Assembly: GCA_012719235.1 (NCBI GenBank)
Contig: JAAYAR010000068.1
Coordinates: 1-64,000, forward strand
Direction of reading: 5' to 3'
DNA from: Clostridiales bacterium
GTDB lineage: Bacteria > Bacillota > Clostridia > Oscillospirales > Oscillospiraceae
DNA length: 64,000 nucleotides
The translations under genes and the position numbers were made by a program. Below, piece by piece: positions 50,806 through 60,193 of the stretch. Under the pieces are notes generated by a model. That model was not told the origin of the DNA. It worked only from the letters and a program-made list of their open reading frames with translations, and did not search any database. Numbering within the stretch: position 1 is the stretch's first letter; each line of letters opens with the position of its first letter.

Positions 50806-51969
50806 ATGTTGAAATGGCTCATACGCTATGTCAGAGGATATACGGCCGTTCAGGTCACCGGCGCTTATCCTGAGCGATTTGCAAACGTTTTGTCGAAAGA
50901 GGGCATCCCGTTTTGGAATCTGCACCGCAAAGGCAAAGCTTTGCGGCTTAATATATTCACACGCGATCAGAAACGCACGGCATCGCTGGCTGATCCTGAT
51001 AATCAGATACTCTTTGATCCGCAGAAAGGCATGTCTGAATCCCTGCGTGTGTTCAGGGGGCGGGAGCTTCTGATCACGGGGCTTGCCCTCGCTGTTTTGT
51101 TTTTGATGTTCTCCAACTCCGTAATATTACGCATTGAGATCGAAGGAAATGTCAGCGTGACCGATGCGGAGATCCTCGCCGCCCTGCGGGACCTGGGCGT
51201 CGATATCGGGACCGTATGCAGGACCGTTCATTCCCAATGGCTCAAGCCGCGGATCCTGCTTCGTATTCCCGAGTTATCCTGGTTTTATATTAATATTACA
51301 GGTTCCGTCGCAACCGTCAGTGTCAGGGAGCGGACCGAAGCGCCAAAAATCCTTGACGAAGATCTTACCATGGACGTCCTGGCGGGGAAGTCCGGGATAG
51401 TTAAGAAGATCGAAGTATACAGAGGGACCGCCAAGATCGACGTCGGCGATACGGTACTGGAAGGGGACATATTGATAAGCGCGAGGGTCGAAAGCCCGTT
51501 TGCGGGCGAACGTTACGTCAACGCAGCCGGAAAAGTCTATTGTGACACCTGGTATACCGTCACAATTGATCTGCCGCTGGTCGTGTACGAAAAACAATAT
51601 TCAGGGCATGATAAAACGATATTCGACCTTATATTTTCCGGGCGGAGGATAAACTTAACGATTCTTTCTGGAATTCCGTATGAATTTTATGATAAAATAC
51701 AATTGAAGAGACAGATAGTTTTGCCCGGCGGTTATCCGCTCCCGTTTATCATTGAAAAGACTGTTGTTTCTGAGTATAATCTCAGCGAGGTCAGGCTCGC
51801 CGCCGCAACTGCGGAACTGTCAGCGAAAAAAGCGCTCACTGACCTTTTAAAAGAAACGGTGGGCTCCGGCGGTCGGGTCGAATCGGTCCGCATCTTAAGT
51901 TCGCAGACCGAAAGCGTGTTGTCGTTGACACTTTATGCGCACTGCTTCGAGGAGATTACGGCAAAATAG
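50806..51969 (+). CDS. yqfD: Sporulation protein YqfD
   Basis: Membrane-anchored sporulation protein (387 aa). It begins MLKWLIRYVRGYTAVQVTG, has one helix near residue 90 (LLITGLALAVLFLMFSNSVI), and an extracytoplasmic part with a region resembling the POTRA/FtsQ type (LRIEIEGNVSVTDAEILAAL). YqfD is required for full sporulation in B. subtilis; its function is unknown. It lies between yqfC and phoH in the standard order. Confidence 0.92.
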   Translation: MLKWLIRYVRGYTAVQVTGAYPERFANVLSKEGIPFWNLHRKGKALRLNIFTRDQKRTASLADPDNQILFDPQKGMSESLRVFRGRELLITGLALAVLFLMFSNSVILRIEIEGNVSVTDAEILAALRDLGVDIGTVCRTVHSQWLKPRILLRIPELSWFYINITGSVATVSVRERTEAPKILDEDLTMDVLAGKSGIVKKIEVYRGTAKIDVGDTVLEGDILISARVESPFAGERYVNAAGKVYCDTWYTVTIDLPLVVYEKQYSGHDKTIFDLIFSGRRINLTILSGIPYEFYDKIQLKRQIVLPGGYPLPFIIEKTVVSEYNLSEVRLAAATAELSAKKALTDLLKETVGSGGRVESVRILSSQTESVLSLTLYAHCFEEITAK

Positions 51970-51996
51970 ATTCATGCAAAGGAAAGAGGGGCGCCG

Positions 51997-53022
51997 TTGG
52001 AACAGGCGATCAGCGTTGACAGGATGGAGCAGATCATCAGCGTATTCGGATCATTCGACGAAAACATCCGCTATATTGAAAAGGAACTCGGTGTTAGCGC
52101 TGTTAATCGCGGCGATGAAATCCGTATAAGCGGTGAGCCTCAGGATGTGATGCTTGCCGCAAAGGCCGTTGAAGGCCTCATATCGGTCGCTTCAAGGGGT
52201 GAGGCTATAGATGCGCAGACGGTGCGTTATGTCGTTCGCCTTGTAAAGGACGGCGTTGAAGATAAACTGAGCGAGCTTTCAAAAGACGTTGTATGCATCA
52301 CCGCAAAGGGAAAACCGGTCAAACCGAAGACTCTGGGACAGAAAGAATACGTCAACGCCATCCAGAACAACACGTTGACGATCGGTATAGGACCCGCCGG
52401 CACGGGCAAGACATATCTGGCTGTCGCCGCAGCCGTTACAGCTTTTCGTGCCAAAACCGTTAACAGGATCATTCTGACACGGCCCGCAGTCGAGGCCGGC
52501 GAGAAACTCGGTTTTCTTCCGGGTGATCTGCAGAATAAGGTGGACCCTTATCTTCGCCCTCTGTATGACGCCCTTTTCGATATGTTCGGACCGGAAACAT
52601 ACGCAAAATACCTGGAACGGGGCAATATCGAGGTAGCACCGCTCGCTTATATGAGGGGCCGCACGCTGGATGATTCTTTTATAATTCTCGACGAAGCGCA
52701 AAACACCTCGCGGGAACAGATGAAGATGTTTTTGACGAGGCTCGGGTTCAACTCAAAGGCCGTGATCACGGGGGATATCACTCAGATCGATCTCCCGGCT
52801 GACAAAAAAAGCGGTCTGGTAGACTGCATGAGGGTTCTGGACGGAATTGAGGACGTATCCATAAAATACCTCACAGAGCGCGACGTCGTTCGCCACGTCC
52901 TCGTACAGCGTATTGTGAAAGCCTATGAGAGCTATGAAAGATCCTCCGCGCCGTCACTCCAAAAGCAGCGCGGCAAGCACGGACAGGGCTCTTCCTCCAG
53001 ATACCGTATTCAAAAGCCATGA
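51997..53022 (+). CDS. phoH: PhoH-family ATPase/RNA helicase-like protein
   Basis: P-loop protein of the PhoH/YbeZ family, functionally linked to the ribosomal RNA maturation factor YbeY encoded next. The N-terminal KH-like region is followed by Walker A GPAGTGKTYLAVAAAVTAF near residue 132, RPAVEAGEKLGFLPGD near residue 163, and Walker B DDSFIILDEAQNTSREQMKM near residue 229. Length (341 aa) is normal. TTG 51997 follows AGAGGGG. Its stop overlaps the ybeY start. Confidence 0.94.
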   Translation: MEQAISVDRMEQIISVFGSFDENIRYIEKELGVSAVNRGDEIRISGEPQDVMLAAKAVEGLISVASRGEAIDAQTVRYVVRLVKDGVEDKLSELSKDVVCITAKGKPVKPKTLGQKEYVNAIQNNTLTIGIGPAGTGKTYLAVAAAVTAFRAKTVNRIILTRPAVEAGEKLGFLPGDLQNKVDPYLRPLYDALFDMFGPETYAKYLERGNIEVAPLAYMRGRTLDDSFIILDEAQNTSREQMKMFLTRLGFNSKAVITGDITQIDLPADKKSGLVDCMRVLDGIEDVSIKYLTERDVVRHVLVQRIVKAYESYERSSAPSLQKQRGKHGQGSSSRYRIQKP

Positions 53023-53495
53023 AACATCGAGTTATATTGACGGTGCAGTATCGCGCTCCGGGATGCGCTCGACTCATTAAGAAGGCGATAATCCGCACGC
53101 TCAATGAGGAGAACATCCTCCCTTCATGCGCTGTAGGAGTTCTTATAACAGGACCGGAGGAGATCAGAGATCTCAACAGGGAAAAGCGCGCGCTGGACCG
53201 GTACACGGACGTGCTGTCGTTTCCCGCCGCTCAACTCGTGCCGGGGATGCAGCCCGAAGCAGGCGTCTTTGACTCGGGCAGATACGTCTACCTCGGCGAT
53301 ATCGCGATAAATATCGAGGCCGCGAAACAACAGGCCTCGGAGTACGGACACGAACTGAAGCGAGAGATCGCTTATCTTGCCGTGCATTCAACTCTTCACC
53401 TGCTTGGGTACGATCATATGGACGAGGGTGAGCAGAAGCGGCTTATGCGGTCAAGAGAGGAAGCGATCATGAGTTCGCTTTCACTCAAAAGATAA
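53019..53495 (+). CDS. ybeY: Endoribonuclease/rRNA maturation factor YbeY
   Basis: Zinc endoribonuclease involved in 16S rRNA 3' maturation and ribosome quality control. The zinc motif H-x3-H-x5-H is present as HSTLHLLGYDH near residue 127. The DVLSFPA segment near residue 65 and LGDIAINIE near residue 90 are conserved. Length (158 aa) is standard. It overlaps phoH by 4 nt and precedes era. Confidence 0.95.
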   Translation: MKHRVILTVQYRAPGCARLIKKAIIRTLNEENILPSCAVGVLITGPEEIRDLNREKRALDRYTDVLSFPAAQLVPGMQPEAGVFDSGRYVYLGDIAINIEAAKQQASEYGHELKREIAYLAVHSTLHLLGYDHMDEGEQKRLMRSREEAIMSSLSLKR

Positions 53496-53508
53496 GAAAG
53501 GGTAGAGC

Positions 53509-54396
53509 ATGCCAATTACAAAAACAGCCGTGGTGACAATTGCGGGACGGCCGAATGTCGGAAAATCAACTCTGTGCAACGCGCTGGTAGGCGAGAAGAT
53601 CGCCATAGTCTCCCCTAAACCACAGGCAACGAGAAACCGGGTCATCGGAGTAGCCAACCGAGGGGAAACGCAGCTCGTACTGGTTGACACGCCGGGGTTT
53701 CACCGTCCTCGCAACAAGCTAGGCGACTATATGCAAAAAGTCGTACGCGAGAGCATAGAAGAAACCGACTGCGTACTCATGATCGTCGAACCGGTAACGG
53801 ATAGAACGCCCTCCGAAGAGGCGCTCATCTGCAGGATCGAAGAGAGCGGTGTGCCATGCGTTCTGGCCATTAACAAGATCGACACGGTGCCGAAAGAAGC
53901 GCTCCTCGCGGTGATTGCCTCGTACGCCGGCCGCTTTTCCTTTGACGCCATAATACCGATCTCCGCGAAACGAAACGACGGGCTCGACGTGCTGCTGAAG
54001 CAGCTTGAGACCTATGCGGTCGACGGTCCGCAGTTATTTCCCGATGACGTTTTCACGGACCAACCCGAGCAGCGGCTCGCTTGCGAGATACTTCGCGAGA
54101 AAATGATGCTCTGCCTCGATCAGGAAATACCTCACGGTCTTGCTGTGGAGATCGAGTCGTTTAAACAGGGGGAAAACGGCGTAACCGATATCGGGTTCAT
54201 CATCTACTGTGAGAAGCAGTCACATAAAAGCATCATAATCGGAAAAGACGGTTCGATGCTGAAAACGATATCTTCAAAAGCCCGCCCCGAGATCGAGCGA
54301 ATGCTCGGTACGAAAGTCTTCATGAAAACATGGGTTAAGGTCAAAGAGAACTGGCGCGACAGCGGTTCGCTTGTACGCCGCTTCGGATATGAGTAG
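53509..54396 (+). CDS. era: GTPase Era
   Basis: Essential Ras-like GTPase that binds the 3' end of 16S rRNA in small-subunit assembly. G1 is GRPNVGKSTLCNALVG near residue 10, G3 is DTPGFHRP, and G4 is NKIDTVPKE near residue 122. The C-terminal KH domain has the GXXG-type loop IGKDGSMLKTI near residue 244. Length (295 aa) is standard. Its last codons overlap recO. Confidence 0.96.
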   Translation: MPITKTAVVTIAGRPNVGKSTLCNALVGEKIAIVSPKPQATRNRVIGVANRGETQLVLVDTPGFHRPRNKLGDYMQKVVRESIEETDCVLMIVEPVTDRTPSEEALICRIEESGVPCVLAINKIDTVPKEALLAVIASYAGRFSFDAIIPISAKRNDGLDVLLKQLETYAVDGPQLFPDDVFTDQPEQRLACEILREKMMLCLDQEIPHGLAVEIESFKQGENGVTDIGFIIYCEKQSHKSIIIGKDGSMLKTISSKARPEIERMLGTKVFMKTWVKVKENWRDSGSLVRRFGYE

Positions 54397-55141
54397 CCGA
54401 CACATGACCGTACGGGGTCTTGTGCTGCGCGCGCGGGACCTTAAAGAGTCTGACAGATTGCTCACTGTGCTCACCGACTCAATGGGAAAGCAGATATTTC
54501 TTGCAAAAGGGGCACGCCGGAAGGGGAGCAGGATCAGAAGTGCCTCCCAGCTGCTGACATATAACGAGTTTTCCGTTTTTGAATATAAAAACTGGATGCA
54601 CGTTGACGAAGCTGAGACGTTGGAAGCTTTTTTCTGCCTCCGCGGCGATCTTGACAGGCTTTCGGTCGCGTCATATTTTTGTGAACTTCTCGAAGCCGTC
54701 ACCGATTCCGACTCGGTCGATCCCGAAGTGCTGCAGCTGGCTCTTAACAGCGTTTATGCGCTCTCCGACGGTTCCCGCGACGCCAGGATCGTCAAATCAG
54801 GCTTTGAATTGCGGATAATGTGCCTTGCCGGATATGAACCGATGATCGGGTCCTGTTCCGTTTGTATATCCGGTACACCTGATTTTTTCAGCGTTCAAAA
54901 GGGCGTGGCCTGCTGCTCGACGTGTGCAAGGCAGCTCGGCGACAACACGTTGAGACCCATCGACCCCGCGGTGCATGCCGCGATGCACCATATAATCGAG
55001 AGCCCGGTAAAAAAAATCTTCTCTTTTCGAATGACAGAGCCCTCGCTCAAGCTGCTTTCGAACATTACGGAAGCTTACGTAATTTCGCAGCTTGAGCGCA
55101 GTTTCGATACGCTCGATTTTATTAAAGGACTGCAGATATGA
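54389..55141 (+). CDS. recO: DNA repair protein RecO
   Basis: OB-fold recombination mediator that helps load RecA with RecR. It begins with RGLVLRARDLKESDRLLTVL, contains EAFFCLRGDLDRLSVASYFCE, and has a four-cysteine zinc-binding region with CSVC near residue 156 and CCSTC near residue 175. Length is about 250 aa. ATG 54389 overlaps the era stop; an alternative ATG at 54404 would drop five residues. No strong ribosome site precedes either, suggesting coupling to era. Confidence 0.92.
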   Translation: MSSRHMTVRGLVLRARDLKESDRLLTVLTDSMGKQIFLAKGARRKGSRIRSASQLLTYNEFSVFEYKNWMHVDEAETLEAFFCLRGDLDRLSVASYFCELLEAVTDSDSVDPEVLQLALNSVYALSDGSRDARIVKSGFELRIMCLAGYEPMIGSCSVCISGTPDFFSVQKGVACCSTCARQLGDNTLRPIDPAVHAAMHHIIESPVKKIFSFRMTEPSLKLLSNITEAYVISQLERSFDTLDFIKGLQI

Positions 55142-57516
55142 GTGAAATCGCAGAAAAATCTATACGCACGCTTGAGCTTGACGCGGTACTTGAAATGCTC
55201 GCACATGAGTGTGTCAGCGAAGAAGCAAAAAAGAGAGCGCTTCAGATAAGGCCGCTGGGCGACGCGTCCGAGGTCGCGAGACTGCAATCGCAGACCAGCG
55301 CCGCTACTGGTTTTATTTCGCTTTTCGGCACTCCGCCGCTGTCAGGAATACGCGATATACGCTTATGCGTCATGCGTGCGGAAAAAGGCGGCGTGCTCAG
55401 CAACAGGGAGTTAATGGATATAGCTATGCTGCTGGGCACGGTGCGGAGCGTGCGCAAATATGAAGACGAGGCAAAAAAAGACGCGACCTGCATTGACCAG
55501 ATCTTCCGCTCGCTCATCCCCAACAAATTCCTTGAAGACAAAATAAACCGCATAGTCATATCCGAAGACGAGATCTCGGATGACGCCAGCAGCACACTTT
55601 CCGATATCAGAAGGCATATGAGGATCGCGAGTACGAAGGCTCGCGAAAGCCTCCAGAAGATCATTACTTCTTCGCATTATTCAAAGTATCTTCAGGAACC
55701 GATAATAACCATGCGCTCAGCCCGATATGTCGTGCCTGTTCGCAGTGAATACAAAAACGAGATACCGGGTCTTATCCACGACGTCTCCTCAAGCGGGGCT
55801 ACTTTCTTTGTGGAGCCGATGAGCACAGTCCAGGCTAACAACGAGCTGCGTGAACTTCTTTCAAAGGAGAAGAAAGAAATCGAGCGCATATTGGCAGAGT
55901 TGTCGAGCGACGCTGCAGGCTTTGCGGAGGACCTGCTGCTCAATTTCGAGCTGCTGGTACAGCTGGACTCAATATTCGCAAGAGGAAAACTTTCCTACCG
56001 CCTTAAATGCGTGGAACCGGTCATCTCAGAATATGCGGGGCTTGAGCTTATCCGGGCGCGCCATCCGCTCCTTGACCAAAGCAAGGCTGTACCCATCACT
56101 TTGTCGCTGGGAAAAACGTTTGACACTCTGGTAATTACGGGTCCAAACACCGGCGGAAAAACCGTGGCCCTCAAAACAATAGGGCTCCTGTCGCTGATGG
56201 CGTGCTGCGGCCTGCATATTCCCGCGGACGACGGTTCAAGCGTTTTTGTTTACGAAAAGATATTTGCGGATATAGGGGACGAGCAGAGTATTGAACAGTC
56301 TCTGTCGACATTCTCTTCTCATATGAAAAACATCGTCGCAATATGCGAAGCGGCGCAGGAGAGATCCCTGGTGCTGTTTGACGAGCTCGGAGCCGGAACG
56401 GACCCTGTAGAAGGCGCGGCGCTCGCGATCGCCGTTATCGAATATGTGCGCTCGCGAGGGGCTCATGTCGCGGCGACAACTCATTACGCCGAATTAAAAG
56501 TTTACGCAATGAGCGCCGACTTCGTTGAAAACGCGTCGTGCGAATTCGATGTGGACAGCCTGAAACCGACATACAGGCTTCTGATAGGCATACCCGGAAA
56601 GTCCAACGCCTTCGCCATATCAAGACGCCTGGGCCTGCCGGAAGAGATAATCGCTCGCGCAAGGGAGCGCATCGACAAAGAGAGCGCCGATTTTGAGGAT
56701 GTTTTAAGCAGGCTTGAACAACAGCGGAGCCAGATGGAAAAAGCCAGGCTGGAGGCCGAACAACTGGCCCGTGAAACGGAAAAAAACAATGAAACGTCAA
56801 AGCGATACCGCGAGCAGATCGAGCTTGAGCGGGAGAAAGTAACCGCTCTGGCGAGGAAAGAAGCGCAGTCGATCATCGATGAGACGCGTCTTGCTGTCCA
56901 GGAGGTATTACGCGAAATCAATGACCTGCGGCGCAGTGCGGAAAAATCAGTCGACTGGCAGCGCGTAAACGAAGCCCGCGCGCAGCTCGGCCAAAGGCTG
57001 AACCGGATGGAGGAACAACTGGGGACACATCAGACCGAAGAGGTGCCTCCGCCCTCACCGCGTGCGGTCAAACCGGGAGACACTGTCAGGATCATAAAAT
57101 TCGGGACGACCGGTACGGTCTTGTCAGTCGACAGGGACCGCAATCTTACAGTTCAGGCAGGGATACTGAAGGTTTCGGTGCGCGAGGATGAAGTTCGCCT
57201 GGAGGAGAACAGCGGAAAGTCCGAGCTCCGGAAATATATGGCGAAGTCTGAAAGCAGCCTTCAAAATCTTCCGGTATCTCGGGAGGTAGATCTCAGGGGA
57301 ATGCTGCCGGAAGAGGCAACTTTCTCGCTGCAGAAATATCTGGATGCAGCTTACAGGGCCCATCTTGAAGAAGTGCGCATCATTCACGGCAAGGGGACCG
57401 GCGTTCTGCGCCAGGCAGTCGCAGCCTACCTGAAGAATGACCCGCATGTGCTCAGTTTCCGCCCGGGCCGATACGGGGAAGGGGAAACGGGAGTCACCGT
57501 CGCGCAGCTCAAGTAG
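55138..57516 (+). CDS. mutS2: Endonuclease MutS2
   Basis: MutS paralogue with a C-terminal Smr nuclease domain; reported roles are control of recombination and rescue of stalled or collided ribosomes. Walker A is TGPNTGGKTVALKTIGLLSL near residue 332, the Walker B region is SLVLFDELGAGTDPVEGAAL near residue 412, a coiled coil spans about residues 510-640, a KOW-like segment follows (VKPGDTVRIIKFGTTGTV), and the Smr domain at the end has VDLRGMLPEEA and IIHGKGTGVLRQAV. Length (792 aa) is typical. ATG 55138 overlaps the recO stop. The gap to the next gene (57517-57705) holds its promoter. Confidence 0.95.
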   Translation: MSEIAEKSIRTLELDAVLEMLAHECVSEEAKKRALQIRPLGDASEVARLQSQTSAATGFISLFGTPPLSGIRDIRLCVMRAEKGGVLSNRELMDIAMLLGTVRSVRKYEDEAKKDATCIDQIFRSLIPNKFLEDKINRIVISEDEISDDASSTLSDIRRHMRIASTKARESLQKIITSSHYSKYLQEPIITMRSARYVVPVRSEYKNEIPGLIHDVSSSGATFFVEPMSTVQANNELRELLSKEKKEIERILAELSSDAAGFAEDLLLNFELLVQLDSIFARGKLSYRLKCVEPVISEYAGLELIRARHPLLDQSKAVPITLSLGKTFDTLVITGPNTGGKTVALKTIGLLSLMACCGLHIPADDGSSVFVYEKIFADIGDEQSIEQSLSTFSSHMKNIVAICEAAQERSLVLFDELGAGTDPVEGAALAIAVIEYVRSRGAHVAATTHYAELKVYAMSADFVENASCEFDVDSLKPTYRLLIGIPGKSNAFAISRRLGLPEEIIARARERIDKESADFEDVLSRLEQQRSQMEKARLEAEQLARETEKNNETSKRYREQIELEREKVTALARKEAQSIIDETRLAVQEVLREINDLRRSAEKSVDWQRVNEARAQLGQRLNRMEEQLGTHQTEEVPPPSPRAVKPGDTVRIIKFGTTGTVLSVDRDRNLTVQAGILKVSVREDEVRLEENSGKSELRKYMAKSESSLQNLPVSREVDLRGMLPEEATFSLQKYLDAAYRAHLEEVRIIHGKGTGVLRQAVAAYLKNDPHVLSFRPGRYGEGETGVTVAQLK

Positions 57517-57619
57517 CAGCCGCTCCCGCTCAGGGTTATACGCCGACTTAGCGTAAAATCGTTGTAGACCATAACCAAAACCTCATTGGCTCCGGCAAAT
57601 ACATTGGGGAAAAAAGACA

Positions 57620-57648
57620 TTGACGAATACAACCACCTTTGGTATTAT
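57620..57648 (+). promoter_or_regulatory. Sigma-A promoter for the HPr gene
   Basis: TTGACG (57620-57625), a 17-nt spacer and TATTAT (57643-57648) make a near-consensus vegetative promoter 57 nt upstream of the HPr start codon. Confidence 0.75.
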
Positions 57649-57705
57649 TGTTTTTGGTATTATTATTTAAATAATCAAACCGTATTACATAAAGGGGTGT
57701 GACAG

Positions 57706-57969
57706 ATGGTCATCAAAGAGGTCACAATTCAGAATTCGGTAGGACTCCATGCCAGGCCCGCCACATTTTTTATCCAGAAAGCAAACGAGTTTAAGAGCGG
57801 TATCTGGGTCGAAAAGGATGAGCGCAGGGTCAACGCAAAGAGCCTGCTGGGTGTGCTGTCACTCGGCATCATTCGCGGTACAAAAATTACGATCGCTGCC
57901 GACGGCACCGATGAAGACGAAGCTGTCGCCGCTTTAGTTGAACTTATCGAGTCAAACTTCAACGAATAA
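57706..57969 (+). CDS. ptsH: HPr-family phosphocarrier protein
   Basis: Small (87 aa) phosphocarrier of the PTS. The phosphorylatable histidine is His15 in SVGLHARPATFF, and the regulatory serine is Ser46 in NAKSLLGVLSLG, the site used by HPr kinase in Firmicutes. Having both sites argues for HPr rather than Crh. Monocistronic with its own promoter and terminator; no ptsI is adjacent, so it may have a regulatory role as well as a transport one. ATG 57706 follows AAAGGGGTG. Confidence 0.93.
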   Translation: MVIKEVTIQNSVGLHARPATFFIQKANEFKSGIWVEKDERRVNAKSLLGVLSLGIIRGTKITIAADGTDEDEAVAALVELIESNFNE

Positions 57970-58060
57970 CTCTGAATAAGTGACGGCGCGTTACCTGCCG
58001 TCTGACTTAACCTTATATTTATCTGTAAGAGCAGAGTGCTCACCCCTCCTAAATATAATC

Positions 58061-58105
58061 AAAGCGCTACGAAAAGGATTTCAGCCTTTTCATAGCGCTT
58101 TTTAC
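58061..58105. terminator. Terminator between HPr and thrS
   Basis: AAAGCGCTA-C-GAAAAGG pairs with CCTTTTC-A-TAGCGCTTT across a short loop, followed by TTT on the plus strand; on the minus strand the complement also begins with an A-rich flank, so it can serve both convergent transcripts. Confidence 0.88.
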
Positions 58106-58193
58106 TTGACTCTATATCAAGTTGTGGCAGAGCAGCGAAAGAAGCGAAGAGGGAGCATGGTTGCTGCCAAACCCCCTCTTTTTTTCGGGTATG

Positions 58194-60098
58194 CTATATT
58201 TTAAGCTCAATTTCGCTTTTGATCTTTTTTATGAAGTCGTCTACCGAACTTTGGCCGAGATCACCCTCGCTGCGCGAGCGCACCGACACCGAGCCCTGCT
58301 GCGCTTCATTGTCGCCGATAACCAGCATATACGGTATTTTCTGCATCTGAGCTTCGCGGATCTTATATCCCATTTTTTCGCTGCGAAAATCACATTCGGC
58401 GCGAAGACCGGCATCGGTCAATTTCCGGTGCAGATCCCGGACAACCGGATGTACCCTGTCTGTGATCGGGATTATCTGAACCTGAACAGGAGAGAGCCAG
58501 ACAGGGAATGCGCCGGCATAGTGCTCCGTAAGGATCCCGATAAAACGTTCGACGCTTCCAAACGCGACGGTATGGATCATGACCGGTCTGTGTTTTTCCC
58601 CGTCGCTGCCAATATACGAGATCTCAAAGCGCTCGGGCATCTGAAAGTCCAGCTGGACCGTGCCGCACTGCCAGGTGCGGCCGATCGCATCCTGCAGATG
58701 AAAATCGATCTTCGGGCCGTAGAAAGCTCCGTCTCCGGGGTTTTCTACATATTCCATATTTATATCTTCCAATACGTCTCTGAGGACCTTCTCGCTCAGA
58801 GCGCGCATTTCGTCGGTGCCTATAAAATCCTCGGGGCAGGTGGAGAGCTCTACGTGATACTTAAAGCCGAAGACCTTGTATATTTTGTCGATCTTCTCTA
58901 TTACGCCCTTAATCTCAGAGTGCATCATTTCCTCGGTCATGAATATGTGCGCGTCGTCCTGCGTAAAGCAGCGAACACGCATAAGGCCGTGAAGAGTGCC
59001 AGACAGCTCGTGGCGGTGTACGAGGCCGAGTTCGCCGACTCTGAGCGGGAAATCCTTGTATGACCACATTTTTCGTTTGTAAGCCAGGATCCCTCCGGGG
59101 CAGTTCATCGGTTTTATTGCATAGGGCTCGTCGTCTATCCGGGTGAAGTACATGTTGTCTTTATAGTGATCCCAGTGCCCGCTGCGGTGCCAGAGCTCCT
59201 CATTCAGAATTATCGGCGTGCGTATTTCCTCGTAGCCGTATTTCCGGTGGAGTTCGCGCCAAAAACCTTCCAGTTCGTTTCTAAGCACCATGCCCTTCGA
59301 AAAGAAGAAAGGAAAGCCCGGCCCTTCGTCCATGATGGCGTAAAGATCCAGCTCACGGCCGAGTTTGCGGTGGTCGCGCTTCTTGGCTTCCTCGACCATC
59401 AGCAAATACGCGTCCAGTTCCTCTTTTTTCGAAAATGCCGTACCGTATATGCGCTGAAGCATTTTGTTCTTTGAGTCGCCGCGCCAGTAGGCGCCCGTGC
59501 AGGATGTCAGCTTAAAGACCTTTACGCGCCCCGTATCGGGCAGGTGCGGGCCCGCGCACAGGTCTATGAAATCACCTTGTTTGTAGAAAGATATCACCGC
59601 ATCTTCCGGAAGCTCATTTATAAGCTCAACCTTGTACGGCTCATCTCTTTCCCGCATCAATTCCAGAGCTTCCTCGCGCGGAAGCGTTATGCGCACGAGC
59701 TGAAGCTTTTCTTTCACGATACTCCTCATCTCGTTTTCCAGTTTCTCGAGGATCTCGGGAGTAAAGACAGTTTCGCTGTCTATGTCGTAATAAAATCCGT
59801 TCTCTACCGCGGGGCCGATAGCGAGCTTTGAGTCCGGATAGAGCCTTTTGACCGCATGGGCAAGTATATGCGAAGCGGTATGTCGCATGACCTCTCTTGC
59901 TTCTTTATTTTCAAAAGTCAGTATTTCAACAGTGCAGTCTTTTTCAATCTTCTGAGTCAGTTCCGTCAGCACTCCGTCCACATTCGCCGCGAGCGCGGCG
60001 CGCGCAAGACCGGGGCTTATGCCGAACGCTGCGTCAAGGATCGTTGTACCCGACTCGACCTGAATTTGCGAACCGTCTTTTAGCGTCACGTTAATCAT
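58194..60098 (-). CDS. thrS: Threonyl-tRNA synthetase
   Basis: Class II synthetase charging tRNA-Thr, with editing domain. From the N-terminus: TGS domain (INVTLKDGSQIQVESGTTIL), the editing domain with MRHTASHILAHAVKRL near residue 70, catalytic motif 2 region ELGLVHRHELSGTLHGLMRV near residue 360, and a C-terminal anticodon-binding domain (VQIIPITDRVHPVVRDLH). Length is about 634 aa. ATG 60098 is chosen because the TGS domain begins there; AGGGGA lies 10 nt upstream. No T-box leader fits in the 95-nt gap after the phosphohexomutase gene, so it is probably transcribed with that gene. Confidence 0.96.
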   Translation of the reverse strand: MINVTLKDGSQIQVESGTTILDAAFGISPGLARAALAANVDGVLTELTQKIEKDCTVEILTFENKEAREVMRHTASHILAHAVKRLYPDSKLAIGPAVENGFYYDIDSETVFTPEILEKLENEMRSIVKEKLQLVRITLPREEALELMRERDEPYKVELINELPEDAVISFYKQGDFIDLCAGPHLPDTGRVKVFKLTSCTGAYWRGDSKNKMLQRIYGTAFSKKEELDAYLLMVEEAKKRDHRKLGRELDLYAIMDEGPGFPFFFSKGMVLRNELEGFWRELHRKYGYEEIRTPIILNEELWHRSGHWDHYKDNMYFTRIDDEPYAIKPMNCPGGILAYKRKMWSYKDFPLRVGELGLVHRHELSGTLHGLMRVRCFTQDDAHIFMTEEMMHSEIKGVIEKIDKIYKVFGFKYHVELSTCPEDFIGTDEMRALSEKVLRDVLEDINMEYVENPGDGAFYGPKIDFHLQDAIGRTWQCGTVQLDFQMPERFEISYIGSDGEKHRPVMIHTVAFGSVERFIGILTEHYAGAFPVWLSPVQVQIIPITDRVHPVVRDLHRKLTDAGLRAECDFRSEKMGYKIREAQMQKIPYMLVIGDNEAQQGSVSVRSRSEGDLGQSSVDDFIKKIKSEIELKI

Positions 60099-60193
60099 AA
60101 TAGTCCATTCCCCTGAAGGCTTGAATTTTGCAAAATCTCCTGCAAATCTTATCATCCCGCAAAAGTAAAGTCAATCTTTGCGCGTGATCCGGC